Part shown: piece by piece, positions 1 through 8,050 of the stretch
Layout of the letters: each line of letters starts with the position of its first letter
How positions within the stretch are numbered: the stretch's first letter is position 1
Source of the DNA: Neisseria canis
Lineage (GTDB): Bacteria; Pseudomonadota; Gammaproteobacteria; Burkholderiales; Neisseriaceae
Length of the DNA: 64,000 bases
NCBI RefSeq assembly: GCF_900636765.1
Contig: NZ_LR134313.1
Span: forward strand, 2,480,001-2,544,000
Direction: 5' to 3'
Translations under genes and position numbers: made by a program
The notes under the pieces: model-generated
Told to the model about the DNA's origin: nothing
Database searches by the model: none
The model's input: only the letters and a program-made list of their open reading frames with translations

Positions 1-67
1 CATTGGCCGAATAAAGCTCCAGATTTAACTGTTCGTTTAAACGTTTGATTATATTTGCAGATAGCAC
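1..67 (-). CDS. ftnA: Non-haem bacterial ferritin, N-terminal fragment
   Basis: Only the first 22 codons lie in the window; the gene runs off the left edge. The translation starts MLSANIIKRLNEQLNLELYS and closely resembles the N-terminus of bacterial ferritin FtnA, where the conserved NEQ-N-ELY stretch begins helix A and carries the first ferroxidase glutamate. Ferritin oxidises Fe(II) and stores the iron as a mineral core in a 24-subunit cytoplasmic shell. The start is GTG, chosen because a strong AAGGAGAG ribosome-binding site lies 5 bases upstream (73-80, minus strand). It is divergent from coaD. The identification rests on a short fragment. Confidence 0.75.
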   Translation of the reverse strand, partial: MLSANIIKRLNEQLNLELYSAN

Positions 68-126
68 AATTTCTCTCCTTGTAATGAAAATATCCAAATA
101 GATGATTGCCTACGGCAATCCCAACC

Positions 127-155
127 AGCATATCACATTCAAAAACACAAGTTAA
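127..155 (-). promoter_or_regulatory. Putative sigma-70 promoter of the ferritin gene
   Basis: On the minus strand TTAACT (150-155) and TATGCT (127-132) are separated by 17 bases, about 60 bases before the GTG start. A small inverted repeat, GATTGCC/GGCAATC (103-119), lies in the predicted leader. No convincing Fur box was seen. Confidence 0.4.
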
Positions 156-294
156 ATAAAAACCGCTATCATTAACTTATCTTCTCAAGCTGTAAAAGGC
201 ATCGTCAGGAAAATCCCGCCCGCCCATACACTTTGACAATTGCGGCCAATCCGTCTATGCTGCCCACCTCAATTGACCTGTAAGTAGTAAAACC

Positions 295-801
295 ATGACC
301 CAACCCACCAGCCGCGCCGTGTATGCGGGCAGCTTCGACCCGCCCACCAACGGCCATCTCTGGATGATACGGCAGGCGCAAACCATGTTTGACGAGCTGA
401 TCATCGCCATCGGCATCAACCCCGATAAAAAAAGCACCTACACCATCGCCGAACGCTACGCCATGCTGGAGGCGATTACCCAAGAATTCCCCAATGTGCG
501 CATTTATTCGTTTGAAAACCGTTTTTTGGTGGACTATGCACACGACGTGGATGCCAAATTCATTGTGCGCGGCATCCGCACCGCCTCCGATTACGAATAC
601 GAACGCACCATCCGCTATATCAATTCCGACCTCCAGCCCGACATCCTCACCATCTTCCTGATGCCGCCGCGCGAATTCGCCGAAGTGTCTTCTACAATGG
701 TCAAAGGCATGGTCGGCCCCAGCGGCTGGCGCCAGATGATACGCCGCTACGTTCCCGATGCGGTGTATGAAAAAATACTGGCCGATAACGAAGGCCGCTG
801 A
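295..801 (+). CDS. coaD: Phosphopantetheine adenylyltransferase
   Basis: Cytoplasmic enzyme that transfers AMP from ATP to 4'-phosphopantetheine, the penultimate step of coenzyme A synthesis. The 168-residue protein has the nucleotidyltransferase T/HxGH signature near the N-terminus ([11 protein letters not shown], His21) and a later [12 protein letters not shown] block typical of the family, plus the C-terminal EVSSTMVK segment that contacts ATP. Length fits the usual 155-170 residues. The start codon has only a weak ribosome-binding site. It stands alone, divergent from ferritin and closed by a DUS-pair terminator. It complements the CoaX domain encoded at 57.1-58.8 kb, which catalyses an earlier step of the same pathway. 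Confidence 0.95.
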   Translation: MTQPTSRAVYAGSFDPPTNGHLWMIRQAQTMFDELIIAIGINPDKKSTYTIAERYAMLEAITQEFPNVRIYSFENRFLVDYAHDVDAKFIVRGIRTASDYEYERTIRYINSDLQPDILTIFLMPPREFAEVSSTMVKGMVGPSGWRQMIRRYVPDAVYEKILADNEGR

Positions 802-809
802 AAACCATA

Positions 810-841
810 ATGCCTGTCTGAAAACTTTTTCAGACAGGCAT
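810..841. terminator. Head-to-head DUS pair, predicted terminator after coaD
   Basis: ATGCCTGTCTGAA and its reverse complement are separated by a few bases, giving a stem of about 13 bp with an A/T-rich loop. It ends coaD; waaF from the other strand also runs towards it. Confidence 0.75.
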
Positions 842-861
842 TTCAGCATAAACCGGCTGCA

Positions 862-925
862 CCCTAGTGAATCAGCTTGAAAACAGTACGCTTGCCATAC
901 TCGGGCTTGACCCGAGTATGACGAT
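862..925. repeat. dRS3-like palindromic repeat, copy 1 (partial)
   Basis: The core ATACTCGGG-CTTGA-CCCGAGTAT (897-919) is a palindrome with 9-bp arms followed by GACG. The 35 bases to its left (CTAGTGAATCAGC... to ...AGTACG) align with the bases left of the core in the copy at 30854-30962. This copy has one arm only. Its style resembles the ATTCCC-N-GGGAAT dRS3 repeats of pathogenic Neisseria, but the sequence differs. Confidence 0.7.
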
Positions 926-937
926 TAAGTGGATTGA

Positions 938-1948
938 TTATATATCTTTGTGCGCCCGGTTCCACACGATTTCCGGCGTCAGATTATTCAAACAATCCGT
1001 ATGCCCCAGCGGGCATTCACGCTTGAAACAAGGCGAGCATGACAGATTCAGGCTGACCACCTCGGCTTTCCCGCTCAAAGGCGGCGTATGGTCGGGGCTT
1101 GAAGAACCGTATATCGCCAGCAGTTTGCGCCCCAAAGCGGCGGCAAGGTGCATCAACCCGCTGTCGTTGCAAATCACCGTATCGGCGCAGGCCAATAAAT
1201 TCATCGCTTCCGACAAGCTGGTTTTGCCGCACAAATTGGCGCAGATGCCGCCACACAAAGCATTGATTTCTTCGCCGATATCGAAATCTTTTTGCGACCC
1301 GAAAATCCAGATTTGCCAACCATCTTCCGCATAACGGCGCGCCAGCTCGGCAAAATGCTTGGGCGGCCAGCGCTTGGCCGGGCCGTATTCGGCGCCCGGG
1401 CAGAACGCGAGTACGGGCTTTTCCGTGTTCAAACCGTGCGCGGCCAGTGCGGCTTGCTGGCTTTGCGGATTAACGGTGAATTGCGGGTTATCGGAATGGC
1501 CGTTAAACGCTTCCTGCGTGGGGTAAGCCAGCGCGGTATAGCGGTCGACCATTAGCGGCAAGCGTGCTTTATTAAGCTTGCGGATGTCGTTAAGCAGCAA
1601 ATAGCGCGATTCGCCCACATAGCCGGTGCGCTGGCGGATGCCGGTTGCCGCGGCAATCAGCGCAGATTTCAGCGAACCGGGCAGCACAATCACTTGGTCA
1701 TACCCCTTTTTGCCCAATTCACGCCCGACTTGCCAGCGTTTTTTCAATTCCAGTTCACCATGGCCGAACGGATTTTCAATGATGCGGCTCACTTCGGGCA
1801 TGCGCTCGAACACCGCCATCGACCATTTCGGCGCAAACACGTCTATCACGGAATTGGGATAAAGCTTGAGCAGGCGGCGGAACAGCGGCTGCGTCATCAC
1901 GCAATCGCCAATCCAACTCGGGGAAATAATGAGGATTTTCTTAGACAT
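938..1948 (-). CDS. waaF: ADP-heptose:LPS heptosyltransferase II
   Basis: Glycosyltransferase family 9 enzyme that adds the second L-glycero-D-manno-heptose to the lipopolysaccharide inner core at the inner face of the cytoplasmic membrane. The N-terminal ILIISPSWIGDCVMTQPLFR motif, the FCPGAEYGPAKRWP segment and the C-terminal VICNDSGLMHLAAALG donor-binding region are the family hallmarks. Two in-frame starts exist; ATG at 1948 is preferred because it gives the family's usual N-terminus, and ATG at 1957 would add three residues. Neither has a strong ribosome-binding site. The ADP-heptose donor is made by hldA, hldC and hldD, all in this window. Confidence 0.93.
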   Translation of the reverse strand: MSKKILIISPSWIGDCVMTQPLFRRLLKLYPNSVIDVFAPKWSMAVFERMPEVSRIIENPFGHGELELKKRWQVGRELGKKGYDQVIVLPGSLKSALIAAATGIRQRTGYVGESRYLLLNDIRKLNKARLPLMVDRYTALAYPTQEAFNGHSDNPQFTVNPQSQQAALAAHGLNTEKPVLAFCPGAEYGPAKRWPPKHFAELARRYAEDGWQIWIFGSQKDFDIGEEINALCGGICANLCGKTSLSEAMNLLACADTVICNDSGLMHLAAALGRKLLAIYGSSSPDHTPPLSGKAEVVSLNLSCSPCFKRECPLGHTDCLNNLTPEIVWNRAHKDI

Positions 1949-1967
1949 TTTCGTCATCTGATGGCCG

Positions 1968-2009
1968 ATGCCTGTCTGAAACCTAAGCAGACGGCTTTCA
2001 GACAGGCAT
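1968..2009. terminator. DUS pair with long loop between zinc-finger gene and waaF
   Basis: ATGCCTGTCTGAAA and TTTCAGACAGGCAT flank a 14-base spacer, so a 14-bp stem is possible. It lies downstream of the minus-strand zinc-finger gene and upstream of waaF, where it probably separates the two transcripts. Confidence 0.6.
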
Positions 2010-2025
2010 GGTTTGAATCATTTAA

Positions 2026-2214
2026 TTAATGATGGCCTTTGATTTCACCGTCGAGCCGGTAAACCGTACCGCAGTAAGGGCATTCTACGGTGCCGTTCGA
2101 CTCAATCGGCAGAAACACGCGCGGATGGCCGTTCCAAGTTTCGTTTTTGGGGCCGGAGCAATGCAGCGGCAAATCATGCGGGGTAATCACAACAGGTTCG
2201 CGGGTTTCGCTCAT
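2026..2214 (-). CDS. CHCC zinc-finger domain protein
   Basis: A 62-residue protein of the zf-CHCC family, related to the zinc-binding part of the mitochondrial complex I subunit NDUFS6. It shows the family layout: an N-terminal HDLPLHCSGP stretch, HPRVFLPI in the middle, and a C-terminal ECPYCGTVYRL, so ligands would be Cys19, His30 and Cys45/Cys48. Such small proteins are widespread in proteobacteria, commonly next to envelope or aminotransferase genes; their role is not settled. It lies upstream of waaF on the same strand, with a DUS pair between them, so co-transcription is uncertain. Confidence 0.85.
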   Translation of the reverse strand: MSETREPVVITPHDLPLHCSGPKNETWNGHPRVFLPIESNGTVECPYCGTVYRLDGEIKGHH

Positions 2215-2408
2215 GATTGGTTCCTTATTCAGCTTATCAAGTTGGTTTTATGGCGGTTATTGTACGACATAAGTATGCAGTTGTGTATGTTGGCAGCAAG
2301 GTGCCCGCATAGGATTTTTTTCCGGCCTGACTGCCATTAAAATTCGTATCGCAGCCTTAAATCGTTTAAACTAGCGGCAAAATGCGTCAACCTGCTCCGG
2401 AGCGAATA

Positions 2409-2750
2409 ATGAAATTTATTTCCTTGGTTTTTAAAATTCTGATTCTTATCGTATTTTTGATTCTTGCTGTCAACAACCTGCAAAAAGTGCCGTTTTTCTA
2501 CCTGCCCGCGCAACAGATTGATCTGCCGCTGATTGCCCTGTTGTTCGGCTTTTTCGTGATCGGAGCGGTGTTCGGCGTATTGGCCATGTTCGGCCGCCTG
2601 CTTACCCTGCGCAGCGAAAACGGCCGCCTGCGCCGCGAAGTGGAAAAAACCGCCCGCATAAGCTCGCAAGACTTATACGCACCCGCCCCCCTGCCCCACA
2701 ATCCCGCACCTGTTGCCGAAACCCATAAAAAAGAAGCGGAAACCAAATGA
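2409..2750 (+). CDS. lapA: LapA-domain inner-membrane protein
   Basis: A 113-residue membrane protein of the LapA (DUF1049) family. Two hydrophobic segments (about residues 4-22 and 40-62) surround an extracytoplasmic loop, NNLQKVPFFYLPAQQIDLP, that matches the family. A charged coiled-coil-like segment (LRSENGRLRREVEKT) and a Pro/Ala tail follow. In E. coli the homologue acts with LapB to tune LPS synthesis. An upstream in-frame ATG at 2382 exists, but 2409 gives MKFISLVFK, the usual N-terminus, with GGAG just upstream. The stop overlaps the lapB start (ATGA), which indicates translational coupling. Confidence 0.88.
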   Translation: MKFISLVFKILILIVFLILAVNNLQKVPFFYLPAQQIDLPLIALLFGFFVIGAVFGVLAMFGRLLTLRSENGRLRREVEKTARISSQDLYAPAPLPHNPAPVAETHKKEAETK

Positions 2751-3922
2751 TGGAAACCGAAACTTGGATTTGGCTGGTGCCGATTATTCTTTTGCCGGTA
2801 TTTTTCGCAATGGGCTGGTTTGCCGCACGGATAGACATGAAAACCGTTTTGCGGCATGCCAAAAGCGTGCCCGCCGGATTTTACAAAAGCCTGGACGCGC
2901 TGGTTGACCGCAACACCGGACAGGCCGCCCGCAACTTGGCCGAAGTGGTGGATTTGCGCCCTGCCGACTCCTACGACCTCAGCCTCACCTTAGGCAAACT
3001 TTACCGCCTGCGCGGCGAAAACGACAAAGCCATCGCCATGCACAAAGCTTTGTTGGATTCGCCCGACACCGTAGGCGAAAAACGCGAGTGCGTGCTGTTC
3101 GAACTGGGCCAAGACTACCAAAACGCCGGCTTGGTTGACCGCGCCGAACAGATTTTTCTGGAATTGCAGCAAAGCAACATGGCCAAACAGGCACACGAAA
3201 AACTGCTCAATATCTACCAGCAAGACCGCGATTGGGAAAAAGCCATTGCCATGGCCAAGCTGCTCAATCACGACGAGCTGACCTACCAATTTGAAATTTC
3301 GCAGTTTTATTGCGAAATGGCACAGGCGGCTTTGTTTAAGTCCGATTTCGACGCCGCCCGCCAACATGCCCAAGCCGCTTTGGCAGCCAATTCCAAATGC
3401 ACCCGCGCCAATATGATTTTAGGCGACATCGAGCTCAAACGCGGCAACTACCGCGCCGCATTGGATGCTTATGCCGCCATCGAAAAGCAAAACCATGCCT
3501 ACCTGAGCATGGTGGGCGAACGGATTTACGACGCCTACGACGCACTGGGCAAACCTGAAGAAGGTCTGCACGTATTGGTAAGCTACGCCGAAGCGTTCCC
3601 GCAAATCGATTTAATCAATGTCATTTATGAAAAATCTCTGCTGCTCAAAGGCGAGAAAGCCGCCAATGAAACCGCAGTGGAAATCGTACGCCGCAAGCCG
3701 GATTTAAACGGGGTCTACCGCCTGCTCGGCCTGCAAATCAGCGACATGAACCCCACTTGGAAAAGCGATGCCGATATGGTGCGCAGCGTTATCGGCCGCC
3801 AGTTGCAGAAAAACTGGATGTACCGCTGCCGCCACTGCCATTTCAAATCGCAAGCCTTTTTCTGGCATTGCCCCGCCTGCAACAAATGGGAAACGTTCAC
3901 GCCGAACAAAATTGAAGTCTGA
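2747..3922 (+). CDS. lapB: Lipopolysaccharide assembly protein B
   Basis: Membrane-anchored TPR protein (formerly YciM) that coordinates LPS synthesis with transport, in E. coli partly by controlling FtsH-mediated degradation of LpxC. The 391-residue product has an N-terminal transmembrane helix (about 8-25), a long run of tetratricopeptide helices, and a C-terminal rubredoxin-like zinc domain whose ligands are visible as CRHC...CPAC. Length matches the family. The start overlaps the lapA stop; ATG at 2750 is an equally possible start one codon later. It belongs to a run of same-strand genes that continues to pyrF and hldA. Confidence 0.95.
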   Translation: MMETETWIWLVPIILLPVFFAMGWFAARIDMKTVLRHAKSVPAGFYKSLDALVDRNTGQAARNLAEVVDLRPADSYDLSLTLGKLYRLRGENDKAIAMHKALLDSPDTVGEKRECVLFELGQDYQNAGLVDRAEQIFLELQQSNMAKQAHEKLLNIYQQDRDWEKAIAMAKLLNHDELTYQFEISQFYCEMAQAALFKSDFDAARQHAQAALAANSKCTRANMILGDIELKRGNYRAALDAYAAIEKQNHAYLSMVGERIYDAYDALGKPEEGLHVLVSYAEAFPQIDLINVIYEKSLLLKGEKAANETAVEIVRRKPDLNGVYRLLGLQISDMNPTWKSDADMVRSVIGRQLQKNWMYRCRHCHFKSQAFFWHCPACNKWETFTPNKIEV

Positions 3923-3925
3923 TAC

Positions 3926-3965
3926 CTTTCAGACAGGCATTGCTCTTACGATGCCTGTCTGAAAG
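3926..3965. repeat. Tail-to-tail DUS pair
   Basis: CTTTCAGACAGGCAT and ATGCCTGTCTGAAAG flank a 10-base spacer, the opposite arrangement to the head-to-head pairs. It can form a 15-bp stem between lapB and the next gene, although the genes look co-directional. Confidence 0.7.
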
Positions 3966-3986
3966 CCAACCACAGCGCCGATTACC

Positions 3987-4469
3987 ATGCTTGACTTAAA
4001 CCCGCAATCCTACGATTCACCCGAACAATTCATCTACACATTGGCCGACCGTTATTTCGCCTATCTCGAAACCCACGGCGAAACCGCCGCCGACCGGCTT
4101 ACCGACGAGCAGCACGCCTTGATGGCCTATGTTTATCTCGACAGCCAAGTGCAGGAAGGCGGCTTTGTGCAGCTTATCGCTTCGGGCTATGGCGAATATG
4201 TGTTGCTCAACCCGCTTGCCGACAGCCTGCGCCGCTGGAAAATCAAACCCACCCCGAAAATCCTAGACCAAGCCAAAGCCCTTTATCTGAAACACGGCGG
4301 GGAAATTGAGCGCTTAAGTTCGGAAGGCGCCGGGCCGGACAGCTTGCGGGCACAGTTTCCCGAATTTGAAGAGTTGGATGCCGATTACTACGACTGCGCC
4401 GAAGCCGATATGGCCGCAGCGGCCGAATACATTGCCCGTCACACAGCCAAATTCAGCGCCTTACCATAA
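3987..4469 (+). CDS. DMP19-like acidic protein (DUF4375 family)
   Basis: A 160-residue acidic protein: 27 Asp/Glu against 13 Lys/Arg. The central stretch YVYLDSQVQEGGFVQLIASG matches the DUF4375 pattern (a Y-D-x-V-x-x-GGF core), the family that contains the neisserial DNA-mimic protein DMP19, which was described as binding a neisserial transcription factor through a DNA-like negative surface. The family match comes from this motif and the charge bias; that this protein acts as a DNA mimic is inference. It sits between lapB and pyrF, bounded by DUS copies, in the same direction as both. Confidence 0.7.
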   Translation: MLDLNPQSYDSPEQFIYTLADRYFAYLETHGETAADRLTDEQHALMAYVYLDSQVQEGGFVQLIASGYGEYVLLNPLADSLRRWKIKPTPKILDQAKALYLKHGGEIERLSSEGAGPDSLRAQFPEFEELDADYYDCAEADMAAAAEYIARHTAKFSALP

Positions 4470-4503
4470 TGCCTGTCTGAAAGCCATCATTTAAGGATGC
4501 ATC

Positions 4504-5235
4504 ATGAACCCTTTAATCACCGATTTCACCCCGTCCGCTTCCCATTCGCCCGTGATTGTGGCGCTGGATTTTGCCAACGAAACCGACACGCTTCATTTCG
4601 TGCGCAAACTTGATCCCTCACTCTGCCAGCTCAAAATCGGCAAAGAATTGTTCACCGCCACCGGCCGCAGCCTCGCCGAAAAGCTGATTAACCAAGGCTT
4701 CAAACTTTTTCTCGACTTGAAATACCACGACATTCCCAACACCGTCGCGCAAGCATGCAAAGTGGCTGCCGATATGGGCGTGTGGATGGTGGATATGCAT
4801 GCTTCCGGCGGCCGCCGCATGATGGAAGCCGCCGCCGAAGCCGTGGCCAATCACAGCCGCAAACCCTTATTAATCGGCGTAACCGTGCTGACCAGCATGG
4901 AACAGAGCGACTTGGCAGAAATCGGGCTTACGCTGCCGGTGGAAGAATTGGTTGTACGTTGGGCCAAACTCGCCCAAAGTTCGGGCTTGGACGGCGTGGT
5001 CTGTTCCGCACTCGAAGCCGCTCCGCTGCGCGCCGCTTTAGGCAGCGGATTCGTGTTGGTTACCCCCGGCATCCGCCTCGACATCGCCGGCAATAACGAC
5101 GACCAACGCCGCATCATGACACCGGCGCAAGCCCTCGCGGCAGGCTCCAGCTATCTCGTGATGGGCAGGCCGATTACCCAAGCTGCCGACCCGGTGGCCG
5201 TATTGCGCGAAATCAACACCCTTACCTCAACATAA
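4504..5235 (+). CDS. pyrF: Orotidine 5'-phosphate decarboxylase
   Basis: Last enzyme of de novo UMP synthesis: decarboxylates OMP to UMP in the cytoplasm. The 243-residue TIM-barrel protein carries the active-site signature LFLDLKYHDIPNT (Asp71, Lys73, Asp76), the substrate Lys in LKIGKELF, and the phosphate-binding C-terminal SYLVMGRPITQAADP. Length is normal for the bacterial type I enzyme. AAGGATGC upstream serves as ribosome-binding site. It lies in the lapA-lapB-DUF4375-pyrF-hldA run; the lapB-pyrF association is common in proteobacteria. Confidence 0.96.
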   Translation: MNPLITDFTPSASHSPVIVALDFANETDTLHFVRKLDPSLCQLKIGKELFTATGRSLAEKLINQGFKLFLDLKYHDIPNTVAQACKVAADMGVWMVDMHASGGRRMMEAAAEAVANHSRKPLLIGVTVLTSMEQSDLAEIGLTLPVEELVVRWAKLAQSSGLDGVVCSALEAAPLRAALGSGFVLVTPGIRLDIAGNNDDQRRIMTPAQALAAGSSYLVMGRPITQAADPVAVLREINTLTST

Positions 5236-5286
5236 AACAATGCCTGTCTGAAAACGTAAGCATTTAATCATGCAAGAAAGAACACC

Positions 5287-6234
5287 ATGATTCTCTACGC
5301 AGAAACTCTGAAAAGCCGCTTGGCAAACGCCCGCGTCTTGGTGGTGGGCGACGTGATGCTCGACCGTTACTGGTTCGGCGACGTTTCCCGCATTTCCCCC
5401 GAAGCGCCGGTGCCCGTCGCCAAAATCGACAAAACCGACCAACGCGCGGGCGGCGCGGCCAACGTGGCGCGCAATATCGCCGCGCTGGGCGGGCAGGCCG
5501 CTTTGCTTTCCGTTACCGGAGACGACGAAGCCGCCGACAGCCTCGATATGCTGATGCAAAAATGGGGCGTATCCGCACATCTGCTGCGCGATGCGGCCAT
5601 TTCCACCACTGTGAAACTGCGCGTTATCGCGCGCAACCAGCAGCTTATCCGCCTTGATTTTGAAGACAGCCCCAACCACGAAATATTGGCGCAAGTGAAA
5701 GAGCAATACCGAGCGCTGCTGCCGCATTATGATCTGGTGATTCTTTCCGACTACGGCAAAGGCGGCCTCACCCATGTAACCACTTTTATCGATTGGGCTC
5801 GCGAAGCCGGCAAACCCGTATTGGTCGACCCCAAAGGCGATGACTATGAAAAATACGCAGGCGCCACCCTGCTCACACCCAACCGCGCAGAATTGAAAGA
5901 AGTGGTCGGCAGCTGGAAAGACGAAGCCGCACTCACCGAAAAAGCCCAACAGTTACGCCGCCGCCTCGGCCTGAACGCCCTGCTGCTTACCCGCAGCGAA
6001 GAAGGCATGACGCTCTTTCGCGACGGCGATCCGCACCATCAGCCCACCCAAGCGCGCGAAGTTTATGACGTATCCGGCGCGGGCGACACCGTTATCGCCG
6101 GCATGGGCTTGGGTTTGTCCGCAGGTTTGGACTTACCCGAAGCCATGCAGCTGGCCAACATTGCCGCAGGCGTGGTGGTGGGCAAAGTCGGCACGGCCGT
6201 CTGCTCTTTCGAAGAGTTGGCAGAAGGTTTGTAA
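5287..6234 (+). CDS. hldA: D-glycero-beta-D-manno-heptose 7-phosphate kinase
   Basis: PfkB-family kinase that phosphorylates heptose 7-phosphate at C1 in ADP-heptose synthesis. The 315 residues cover only the kinase domain of the fused E. coli HldE: GDVMLDRYWFGDVSRISPEAP at the start, the glycine-rich GGAANVARN, the LLTPN segment, and the PfkB catalytic signature DVSGAGDTV (residues 261-269, base Asp267). The adenylyltransferase half is a separate gene, hldC, at 58.8-59.3 kb, an arrangement usual in Neisseria. Often annotated rfaE1. AAGAAAGAACACC precedes the start. Confidence 0.95.
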   Translation: MILYAETLKSRLANARVLVVGDVMLDRYWFGDVSRISPEAPVPVAKIDKTDQRAGGAANVARNIAALGGQAALLSVTGDDEAADSLDMLMQKWGVSAHLLRDAAISTTVKLRVIARNQQLIRLDFEDSPNHEILAQVKEQYRALLPHYDLVILSDYGKGGLTHVTTFIDWAREAGKPVLVDPKGDDYEKYAGATLLTPNRAELKEVVGSWKDEAALTEKAQQLRRRLGLNALLLTRSEEGMTLFRDGDPHHQPTQAREVYDVSGAGDTVIAGMGLGLSAGLDLPEAMQLANIAAGVVVGKVGTAVCSFEELAEGL

Positions 6235-6379
6235 TGCGCTATATATACGCCGGAACACACAATATTCAGCAGGCCGCCAACTCGGCAAAGCTTTGTTTGA
6301 ATATCCGGCTGTGTTCAGCCGCTTTGGGAGAAACCCGTGCCTTTCGGCAGACCCGAACCATAAAAAAGAGTGAGGAAAC

Positions 6380-6781
6380 ATGACTAAACATTACCGCACC
6401 CGCTTGGAATTCACTTGGGACGACAGCCAATACCAAGACGGCGATTTTACGCCGCAAAAGCTCGAACCGGTCGTAACCGAATGGCTGGCGCAGCACGGCT
6501 TCGACCCGAATACCACGCACGATTTCGACGCCACCGTGGATGAGCCGTTTTCCTACGGCTTCACCGGTATGACATCCGAGCAGCTCATCGCCCTGCTCGT
6601 CCACATCGCATCCGCCTTTCCCGACGTTCATTTTTACGCACGCGGCGCCGGAGAATCTTTCGGCGACATGTGGCTGCGCGAGTTTCACAAAGGCAAAACC
6701 ATTTTTTCCGCAGGGCCTTATCAAACAGGCAATCAGGAAATTGAAAAAAAACGCGGCTGGTTCGACCGCCTGTTCCGCTAA
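6380..6781 (+). CDS. Uncharacterised 133-residue cytoplasmic protein
   Basis: Not recognised. A soluble, mildly acidic protein starting MTKHYRTRLEFTWDD and ending EKKRGWFDRLFR, with no signal peptide, membrane segment or metal motif. Several aromatic-acidic patches (FSYGFTGMTSEQLIALLVHIAS) suggest a compact alpha/beta fold. GAGGAAACATG gives a clear ribosome-binding site. It lies between hldA and hldD on the same strand, closed by a DUS-pair terminator, so it is probably co-transcribed with hldA; a link to heptose or LPS synthesis is a guess from position only. Confidence 0.75.
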   Translation: MTKHYRTRLEFTWDDSQYQDGDFTPQKLEPVVTEWLAQHGFDPNTTHDFDATVDEPFSYGFTGMTSEQLIALLVHIASAFPDVHFYARGAGESFGDMWLREFHKGKTIFSAGPYQTGNQEIEKKRGWFDRLFR

Positions 6782-6792
6782 ACCCAAGCACA

Positions 6793-6823
6793 ATGCCTGT
6801 CTGAAAACCATTCAGACAGGCAT
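6793..6823. terminator. Head-to-head DUS pair, terminator
   Basis: Two 13-mers separated by 5 bases form a stem-loop just after the 133-residue gene and before the hldD promoter. Confidence 0.75.
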
Positions 6824-6863
6824 TTCAGCCCTCCGCAGCATTCCCCGCACCGCCCATAGCAAA

Positions 6864-6878
6864 TTCTTTTGTTATAAT
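6864..6878 (+). promoter_or_regulatory. -10 region of the hldD promoter
   Basis: TTCTTTTGTTATAAT contains a consensus -10 hexamer (6873-6878) about 95 bases before hldD; no good -35 is visible. An almost identical 15-mer occurs at 61653-61667 before another gene. Confidence 0.45.
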
Positions 6879-6971
6879 ACCTTTCAAACATTCCAATAAA
6901 TTAAACCACATTCTACACAACGCTTACCGCCCCGTTTTCCAACCTCCGCCCGCAACATTAAGGAACCCTCT

Positions 6972-7976
6972 ATGACCATCATCGTAACCGGCGCAGCCGG
7001 CTTTATCGGCAGCAATATCGTCAAAGCACTCAACGAGCGCGGCATTACCGACATCATTGCCGTCGACAACCTCACGCGCGGCGAAAAATTTACCAATCTG
7101 GCCGACAGCGAAATCGCCCACTACCTCGACAAACACGAATTTATCCGCCAAGTGCGCGAACACATCCTGCCGTTCGACGACATCGAAGCCGTGTTTCACG
7201 ACGGCGCCTGTTCCGACACCATGGAGCACAACGGCCACTATATGATGGACAACAACTACCAATACAGCCTGGATTTGCTGGATTGGTGTCAAGACGAGCG
7301 CATCCCGTTTATCTACGCCTCCAGCGCCGCCGTGTACGGCAAAGGCGAAATCTTCCGCGAAGAACGCGAACTCGAGCGCCCGCTTAATGTATACGGCTAT
7401 TCCAAATTCCTGTTCGACCAAGTTGTGCGCCGCCGCATGGCCGAAGGCCTCAAAGCCCAAGTGGCCGGCTTCCGCTATTTCAACATTTACGGCCCCCGCG
7501 AGCAGCACAAAGGCCGCATGGCCTCAGTGGCCTTCCACCACTTCAACCAATACCGCGAACAAGGCTACGTCAACCTCTTCAGCGGCTACGACGGCTATGG
7601 CGACGGCGAACAAAGCCGCGATTTCGTCAGCGTGGAAGACGTGGTTAAAGTAAACCTGTTTTTCCTAGACCATCCCGAAATCGTCGGCATTTTCAACCTC
7701 GGCACCGGCCGCAGCCAACCGTTTAACGACCTGGCCGCCGCCACCGTCAACGCCTGCCGCACCGCCGAAGGCAAACCCGCAATGAGCCTGCAGGAATTGG
7801 TTAAAGAAGAACTGATACGCTACATCCCCTTCCCCGACGCACTCAAAGGCAAATACCAAAGCTTTACCGAAGCCGATATTTCCCGATTGCGCGAAGTGGG
7901 CTACGAAGAACCCTTCTTTGACGTAAACGAAGGCGTCAGCCGCTACGTTTACTGGCTGCTGGAAAACAACCGATAA
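6972..7976 (+). CDS. hldD: ADP-L-glycero-D-manno-heptose 6-epimerase
   Basis: Extended short-chain dehydrogenase that converts ADP-D-glycero- to ADP-L-glycero-D-manno-heptose, the last step before heptose is placed on lipid A-Kdo by the Waa transferases. The 334-residue protein starts with the NADP-binding [10 protein letters not shown] glycine motif, has the family's [13 protein letters not shown] segment, the catalytic YGYSK (Tyr141, Lys145) and the conserved FNIYGPRE. Length matches the family. AAGGAACC is the ribosome-binding site. It has its own promoter and is closed by a DUS pair. Confidence 0.96.
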   Translation: MTIIVTGAAGFIGSNIVKALNERGITDIIAVDNLTRGEKFTNLADSEIAHYLDKHEFIRQVREHILPFDDIEAVFHDGACSDTMEHNGHYMMDNNYQYSLDLLDWCQDERIPFIYASSAAVYGKGEIFREERELERPLNVYGYSKFLFDQVVRRRMAEGLKAQVAGFRYFNIYGPREQHKGRMASVAFHHFNQYREQGYVNLFSGYDGYGDGEQSRDFVSVEDVVKVNLFFLDHPEIVGIFNLGTGRSQPFNDLAAATVNACRTAEGKPAMSLQELVKEELIRYIPFPDALKGKYQSFTEADISRLREVGYEEPFFDVNEGVSRYVYWLLENNR

Positions 7977-7983
7977 GCAACCG

Positions 7984-8019
7984 TGCCTGTCTGAAACCCG
8001 CACTTTTTCAGACAGGCAT
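7984..8019. terminator. DUS pair after hldD
   Basis: TGCCTGTCTGAAA and TTTCAGACAGGCA with a 10-base loop; the stem is followed by TTTT. The left copy has G where ATG-DUS copies have A. Confidence 0.7.
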
Positions 8020-8050
8020 TTTAAAAACCATAAAACACAGGAGAAATACC

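Noticed and set aside
205..849. 214-residue minus-strand frame over coaD
   Set aside because: It is the mirror of coaD, with His/Gly/Ala-rich low-quality translation and no ribosome-binding site.
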